NCBI GenBank assembly: GCA_014239855.1
Contig: JAAZXY010000001.1
Coordinates: 120,198 to 184,197 of the forward strand
Reading direction: 5' to 3'
Source of the DNA: Acidimicrobiales bacterium
GTDB lineage: Bacteria > Actinomycetota > Acidimicrobiia > Acidimicrobiales > MedAcidi-G1
DNA length: 64,000 nt
Positions 60,258-64,000 of this stretch are shown piece by piece (the first letter of the stretch is position 1; each line of letters starts with the position of its first letter). Made by a program: the position numbers and the translations under genes. The notes under the pieces are model-generated. The model was not told the origin of the DNA, searched no databases, and saw only the letters and a list, made by a program, of their open reading frames with translations.

Positions 60258-60980
60258 GTGAGCCGCCCGATCCGGGTCGTGGGTCTCTGCGGCGGCATCG
60301 GTGCCGGCAAGTCCACGGTGGCCGCCCTGCTGGCCGAACGGGGGGCCACGGTGATCGACGTGGACGCCCTGGGCCGTCACGTCCTCACCGAAGATGACGT
60401 GCGTGCCGCCGTGGTGGCCGAGTTCGGCGATGGCGTGCTGGCCGACGACGGTTCGATCGACCGGGGGTCGCTGGCCGCCGAGGTGTTCGCCGGAGCCCCC
60501 CATCTCGACAGGAACGCCACCGGGAGCCGCCTCGCCGACCTGGAGGCCATCAGCCACCCGGCCATCAACCGGGAACTGGATCGGCGCCTGACCAGGCTGA
60601 GGGACCGGACCGGACCGGCCGACGACCATCTGGTGGTTCTGGACATGGCGGTCCTGGTGGAGAGCGACCTGGGTCGACTCCCCGACGGACGGGGCTATCG
60701 CGAGGTGGTGGTCGTGGAGGCCGACCGTGAGGTGCGTCTGGAGCGTCTGGCCGGTCGGGGTATGACCGCCGCCGACGCATCGGCCCGCATGGACGCCCAG
60801 GCCGGCGACGCCGACCGACGGGCGGTGGCCGACCACGTGGTGGTCAACAACGGCGACGAGGCCGAACTGGCCGCTGAGGTCGACCGGTTGCACCGCCTGC
60901 TCACCAGTGACCCACTCACCAGCGACCCGGCTACCAGTGAAGAGCGCCCAGCACCCGTTCGGTGTACTCCGGACGACTGA
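60258..60980 (+). CDS. coaE: Dephospho-CoA kinase
   Basis: 240 residues from the GTG at 60258. P-loop LCGGIGAGKSTVAALLAERGATVIDVD (in part), the lid region, and HPAINREL; it phosphorylates dephospho-CoA in the last CoA step. The C-terminal tail (TSDPLTSDPATSEE) is repeat-encoded and overlaps the convergent cysQ gene by 50 bp. Confidence 0.93.
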   Translation: MSRPIRVVGLCGGIGAGKSTVAALLAERGATVIDVDALGRHVLTEDDVRAAVVAEFGDGVLADDGSIDRGSLAAEVFAGAPHLDRNATGSRLADLEAISHPAINRELDRRLTRLRDRTGPADDHLVVLDMAVLVESDLGRLPDGRGYREVVVVEADREVRLERLAGRGMTAADASARMDAQAGDADRRAVADHVVVNNGDEAELAAEVDRLHRLLTSDPLTSDPATSEERPAPVRCTPDD

Positions 60981-61668
60981 CGACCAGCCCCGGAACCACC
61001 GGTCGGGGCTTGTTGAACACCAACCGGGACCCGTCGATGCCCGACACGTCCAGACCGGAAGCCGCGGCCACCCCGGCAGGCGCACAGGCATCCCACTCGT
61101 AGAGCCCCGACGGGTGCACGTAGACGTCGGCCGCTCCGGACACCACGGCCATGGCCTTCACGCCGGCGGAGCCGCACGACCGGACCACCCCGCCGATGGC
61201 CGCCGCCACCTCCTCGGCCTCGCCCCACTGGGACCGGCTGGTGATGACGATCGGGCGGTCCCGATCCGACCCCCGGTCGACCACCGAGATCCCGGTGCCG
61301 TACAGGCCGCCGCTGGGCGGCAGGGAGACGGCTGCCGCGGTCGGCACACCGTCCTCCACGAGAGCCACGTGCACCGCCCATTCCACGCTGCCCGGACGGG
61401 GAAAGTCGCTGGTGCCGTCCAGCGGGTCGATGATCCACACCCGGTCGCTACCCAGTCGTGCCCTGTCGTCGCTGCCCTCTTCGGACAGCACCGCGTCGTC
61501 GGGCCGGAGATCAGCCAGACGGGCCGCCAGATGCTCATGGGCCCGCCGATCGCCCTGGTCCTGGAGCTGCCAGGGGGTCCAACCGGCGGCCCGACCCTCG
61601 GCCAGGACGCCGAGGAGCACGTCACCGGCCTCCTGAGCCAGCAGCCCGGCCAGTTCGTGATCCTCCAT
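60931..61668 (-). CDS. cysQ: 3'(2'),5'-bisphosphate nucleotidase CysQ / inositol-monophosphatase family
   Basis: 245 residues. Metal motifs VLSEEGSDD, IIDPLDGTSDF and the late EWDACAP fit the CysQ/IMPase superfamily. CysQ removes PAP produced in sulfate assimilation; an inositol or fructose-bisphosphatase role cannot be excluded. Convergent 50-bp overlap with coaE. Confidence 0.88.
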   Translation of the reverse strand: MEDHELAGLLAQEAGDVLLGVLAEGRAAGWTPWQLQDQGDRRAHEHLAARLADLRPDDAVLSEEGSDDRARLGSDRVWIIDPLDGTSDFPRPGSVEWAVHVALVEDGVPTAAAVSLPPSGGLYGTGISVVDRGSDRDRPIVITSRSQWGEAEEVAAAIGGVVRSCGSAGVKAMAVVSGAADVYVHPSGLYEWDACAPAGVAAASGLDVSGIDGSRLVFNKPRPVVPGLVVSRPEYTERVLGALHW

Positions 61669-61677
61669 TGCCGGGCG

Positions 61678-61683
61678 ACATTA
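61678..61683 (-). promoter_or_regulatory. Possible -10 of cysQ
   Basis: TAATGT (minus strand) lies 9 nt before the ATG at 61668, at the long end of the leaderless spacing. Confidence 0.4.
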
Positions 61684-61766
61684 GCCACCAACCGCCGGAA
61701 CCCCTGCCGGTGGCTACCCTTTCCCCCGGGGCTGACCGGCCCCACCCGTATACATCGGAGCACCCC

Positions 61767-62702
61767 ATGGCCCACGGCCGCATCACCGGTTGGGCGACCC
61801 ATCTTCCCGAGCGCCGACTCACCAACCACGACCTCGCCGAGATCGTGGACACCACCGACGAGTGGATCCGTGAGCGCAGCGGCATCGGGGCCCGCCACGT
61901 GGACGGCCGGGTCACCGAGATGTCGGTGGAGGCCGGGCGCGATGCCCTGGCCATGGCCGGCGTGGATCCGGCCGACGTGGACCTGCTCCTCCTGGCCACC
62001 TGTAGCAGCGACCAGCAGTTCCCGGCCAGCGCCTCGGTGGTTCAGCACGAGTTGGGCATGTCCTGTGGCGCCATCGACATGAACGCCGCCTGTTCGGGCT
62101 TCGTCTACGGCCTGGTCACGGCGATGCAGTTCGCCGAGGGCGGCATGGAGACCATCCTGCTGATCGGCAGCGACGCCCTCAGCGGCATCACCGACTGGAC
62201 CGACCGGGGCACCTGCGTCCTGTTCGGCGACGGGGCGGGCGCCGTGGTCATCCAACGCTCGGCCGAGGCACCGACCCTGCTGGGCTGGGACCTCATGTCG
62301 GACGGCTCGGCCGCCTCCATCCTGACGTGTGAGCACGGCGGGAAGATCTTCATGAACGGCAAGGAGGTCTTCCGTCGCGCCGTCCTGGCCATCGAGGCGG
62401 CAGCCACCAACGCCCTGGAGCGGGCCGGCGTGTCCATGGACGACATCACCCTGGTCGTCCCCCACCAGGCCAACATCCGGATCATCGACGCCGCCCTGAA
62501 GCGGCTCGGCATTCCCATCGAGAAGGCCGCCATGGTGCTCGAGCACACCGGCAACACGTCGGCCGCCTCCATCCCCCTGGCCTTCGTGGATGCCCTCGAC
62601 AAGGGTCGCGTCAACCCCGGCGACCTGGTGCTGATGGTCGGATTCGGCGCTGGCATGTCCTCGGCGGCCGCCGTGGTCCGCTGGGATCCACCCGGCGCCT
62701 GA
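61767..62702 (+). CDS. fabH: Beta-ketoacyl-ACP synthase III
   Basis: 311 residues. Catalytic triad Cys109 (NAACSGF), His233 (VPHQANIRI) and Asn263 (HTGNTSAAS). It starts fatty-acid synthesis by condensing acyl-CoA with malonyl-ACP. ATG with GGAG 6 nt upstream. A 98-bp gap precedes it, and the ABC-F gene follows 24 bp later. Confidence 0.95.
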   Translation: MAHGRITGWATHLPERRLTNHDLAEIVDTTDEWIRERSGIGARHVDGRVTEMSVEAGRDALAMAGVDPADVDLLLLATCSSDQQFPASASVVQHELGMSCGAIDMNAACSGFVYGLVTAMQFAEGGMETILLIGSDALSGITDWTDRGTCVLFGDGAGAVVIQRSAEAPTLLGWDLMSDGSAASILTCEHGGKIFMNGKEVFRRAVLAIEAAATNALERAGVSMDDITLVVPHQANIRIIDAALKRLGIPIEKAAMVLEHTGNTSAASIPLAFVDALDKGRVNPGDLVLMVGFGAGMSSAAAVVRWDPPGA

Positions 62703-62726
62703 GCCGCTCCGCCCCTCTTCCCGACC

Positions 62727-64000
62727 ATGCTCACCGCCACCGGACTCTCGCGTGCCTTCGGCCCGCGCCTGCTGTTCCGTGACGTGGCCCTGCAGCTGGG
62801 CGCCGGTCGACGGGTGGCCCTGGTGGGCGGCAACGGCACGGGCAAGACGACCCTGATCGAGACCATCGTCGGCCTCCAGGAAGCCGACAGCGGCGAGGTC
62901 CATCGTCCACGGGACCTGCGGATCGGCTACCTCCCGCAGGAACTCCCGGTCGAGACCGGACGATCGGTGTTCGAGCAGGTCATGCTGGGCGCCGGGCCGG
63001 TCACCGAGTTGGCGGCCCGTATCGAGGACCTCGGCGTGCGGATCGGCGCCGCCTCCGGCGACGAACAGGACCGGCTGCTGACCGAGTTCGGTGACGCCCA
63101 GTCCCGCTTCGAACAGATCGGCGGCTACGCCGTGGAGGCCGACGCCCACCGCATCCTCTCGGGCCTCGGCTTCGACCCGGCCGACCACGACCGCCCCATG
63201 GACGAGATGTCCGGCGGCTGGCGCATGCGGATCGCCCTGGCCCGCCTGCTGTTGTCGGCTCCCGACCTGCTCATCATGGATGAGCCCACCAACCACCTCG
63301 ACGTGGACAGCGTGGCGTGGCTGGAACAGCACCTCGCCGGCTGGTCCGGCGGCCTGCTGTTCGTCAGCCACGACCGGGACTTCATCGACGCGGTGGCCAA
63401 CCGGATCCTGGAACTGTCGGGCACCCGGATCACCGAGTACGTGGGCGGGTTCGCCGAGTTCGTGGTGGCCCGTGAGGAGAAGTTGGCCGCCCAGCGGGCC
63501 ATCGCCGCCCAGCAGAACCGTCAGGTGGCCCAGACCGAGAAGTTCATCGAACGCTTCCGCTACAAGGCCACCAAGGCCCGTCAGGTCCAGAGCCGGGTCA
63601 AGGCCCTCGAGAAGCTGGACCGGATGGTGGTCGATGAACCCGACGACCCGGCCAGCCGGTTCGGATTCCCCAAGCCGCGACGGTCGTCGCGTCTGGTGGC
63701 CGAACTCCATGACGTGACCGCCGGCTACCCGGCATCGGAGAGCGCCGGCGAAGGGGCCGATGAGGGATCAGGCGAAGGATCAGGCGAAGGATCAGGCGAA
63801 GGATCAGGCGACGAATCAGGCGACGAATCAGGCGACCAGCCAGAAAATGAGATCATCCTGCGGAACGTCACCTTCGACGTGGAGCGGGGCCGCAAGGTGG
63901 CTCTGGTCGGTCCGAACGGCGCCGGCAAGACCACCCTGGTACGACTCCTGACCGGCGATATGCCCCCGCTGGCCGGGAAGGTCATCCGGGGCACCAACGT
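62727..64000 (+). CDS. ABC-F family ATPase, 3' end beyond the window
   Basis: At least 424 residues, running off the right edge. First ABC domain: Walker A LVGGNGTGKTTLIE, signature MSGGWRMRIALARLL, Walker B LLIMDEPTNHLDVDS. A linker with KFIERFRYKATKARQVQSRVKALEKL follows, then the second ABC domain (Walker A LVGPNGAGKTTLVRLL). A Gly-Glu-Ser-rich repeat (63765-63836) sits between the first and second strands of domain two. ABC-F proteins act on the ribosome (translation or antibiotic protection), not in transport. Confidence 0.93.
   Translation, partial: MLTATGLSRAFGPRLLFRDVALQLGAGRRVALVGGNGTGKTTLIETIVGLQEADSGEVHRPRDLRIGYLPQELPVETGRSVFEQVMLGAGPVTELAARIEDLGVRIGAASGDEQDRLLTEFGDAQSRFEQIGGYAVEADAHRILSGLGFDPADHDRPMDEMSGGWRMRIALARLLLSAPDLLIMDEPTNHLDVDSVAWLEQHLAGWSGGLLFVSHDRDFIDAVANRILELSGTRITEYVGGFAEFVVAREEKLAAQRAIAAQQNRQVAQTEKFIERFRYKATKARQVQSRVKALEKLDRMVVDEPDDPASRFGFPKPRRSSRLVAELHDVTAGYPASESAGEGADEGSGEGSGEGSGEGSGDESGDESGDQPENEIILRNVTFDVERGRKVALVGPNGAGKTTLVRLLTGDMPPLAGKVIRGTN
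63765..63836 (+). repeat. Six 12-bp in-frame repeats in the ABC-F gene
   Basis: Units GGATCAGGCGAA (three copies), GGATCAGGCGAC, then GAATCAGGCGAC twice, encoding GSGE and ESGD repeats. They form an acidic flexible insertion near the start of the second ATPase domain. Confidence 0.9.

Noticed and set aside
61158..63710. 850-aa minus-strand open frame opposite fabH and the ABC-F gene
   Set aside because: High-GC antisense shadow; the plus-strand genes carry full catalytic motifs.

Overview
The window is high-GC, densely packed bacterial DNA with many start/stop overlaps (ATGA, GTGA), frequent GTG starts and very little intergenic space. The gene content points to an actinobacterium, most likely of the class Acidimicrobiia. 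Signs are the TIGR03847/DUF3090 and SCO1664 family genes beside an MSMEG_4193-type phosphatase, DUF3107, a PdtaS-type kinase, a septum-formation-domain lipoprotein, an Mrp without a CxxC, an F420-type (LLM) oxidoreductase with an FrhB-like protein, and a Rho with a long Gly/Arg/Asn/Gln insertion. No phage, IS element, integrase or CRISPR array was seen; this is core chromosome with some accessory metabolism. Placement is inferred from gene content only.

Layout. 1-4.9 kb (minus): rho, rpmE (zinc-free type), an unknown gene, prfA and prmC; rho has a long structured leader. 5-12 kb (minus): argS-lysA-hom-thrC and a phosphoglycerate-mutase-like gene that probably replaces homoserine kinase. 12-19 kb: a DddP-like M24 enzyme, an EamA exporter, a PhnD-PhnC-PhnE-PhnE transporter and a ROK sugar kinase. 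19-22.5 kb: dienelactone hydrolase, a Nudix-winged-helix (NrtR-like) regulator, and divergent from it a vWA protein and an ARPP-1 protein, with a palindrome inside the intervening promoter. 22.5-30 kb: tRNA-Arg(CCG), FrhB-like protein, UdgB, and the conserved actinobacterial phosphatase/DUF3090/SCO1664 block interrupted by a metallo-beta-lactamase-fold hydrolase. 30-36.6 kb: etfBA, serine hydrolase, lipid kinase, glycerophosphodiesterase, PdtaS-like kinase. 36.6-40.3 kb: Fe-S locus (Mrp, SufR-like regulator, cysteine desulfurase). 40.3-47.3 kb (minus): a complete System I cytochrome c maturation operon, ccmABCDEFGH. 47-52.9 kb: lipoprotein, glycosidase/glycosyltransferase pair, TetR, Nudix, Fur/Zur and MaoC genes. 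53-64 kb: acetoacetyl-CoA synthetase-like ligase, LLM oxidoreductase, class I fumarase, FAH-family protein, long ribosome hibernation factor, coaE, cysQ, fabH, and an ABC-F ATPase running off the end.

Regulation. At least 18 genes have a TAnnnT hexamer ending 6-9 nt before the start codon and usually no Shine-Dalgarno sequence, which suggests widespread leaderless transcription. Other genes carry clear ribosome binding sites. A second trait is short in-frame tandem repeats (mostly 12 bp) in linkers and tails of otherwise conserved proteins.
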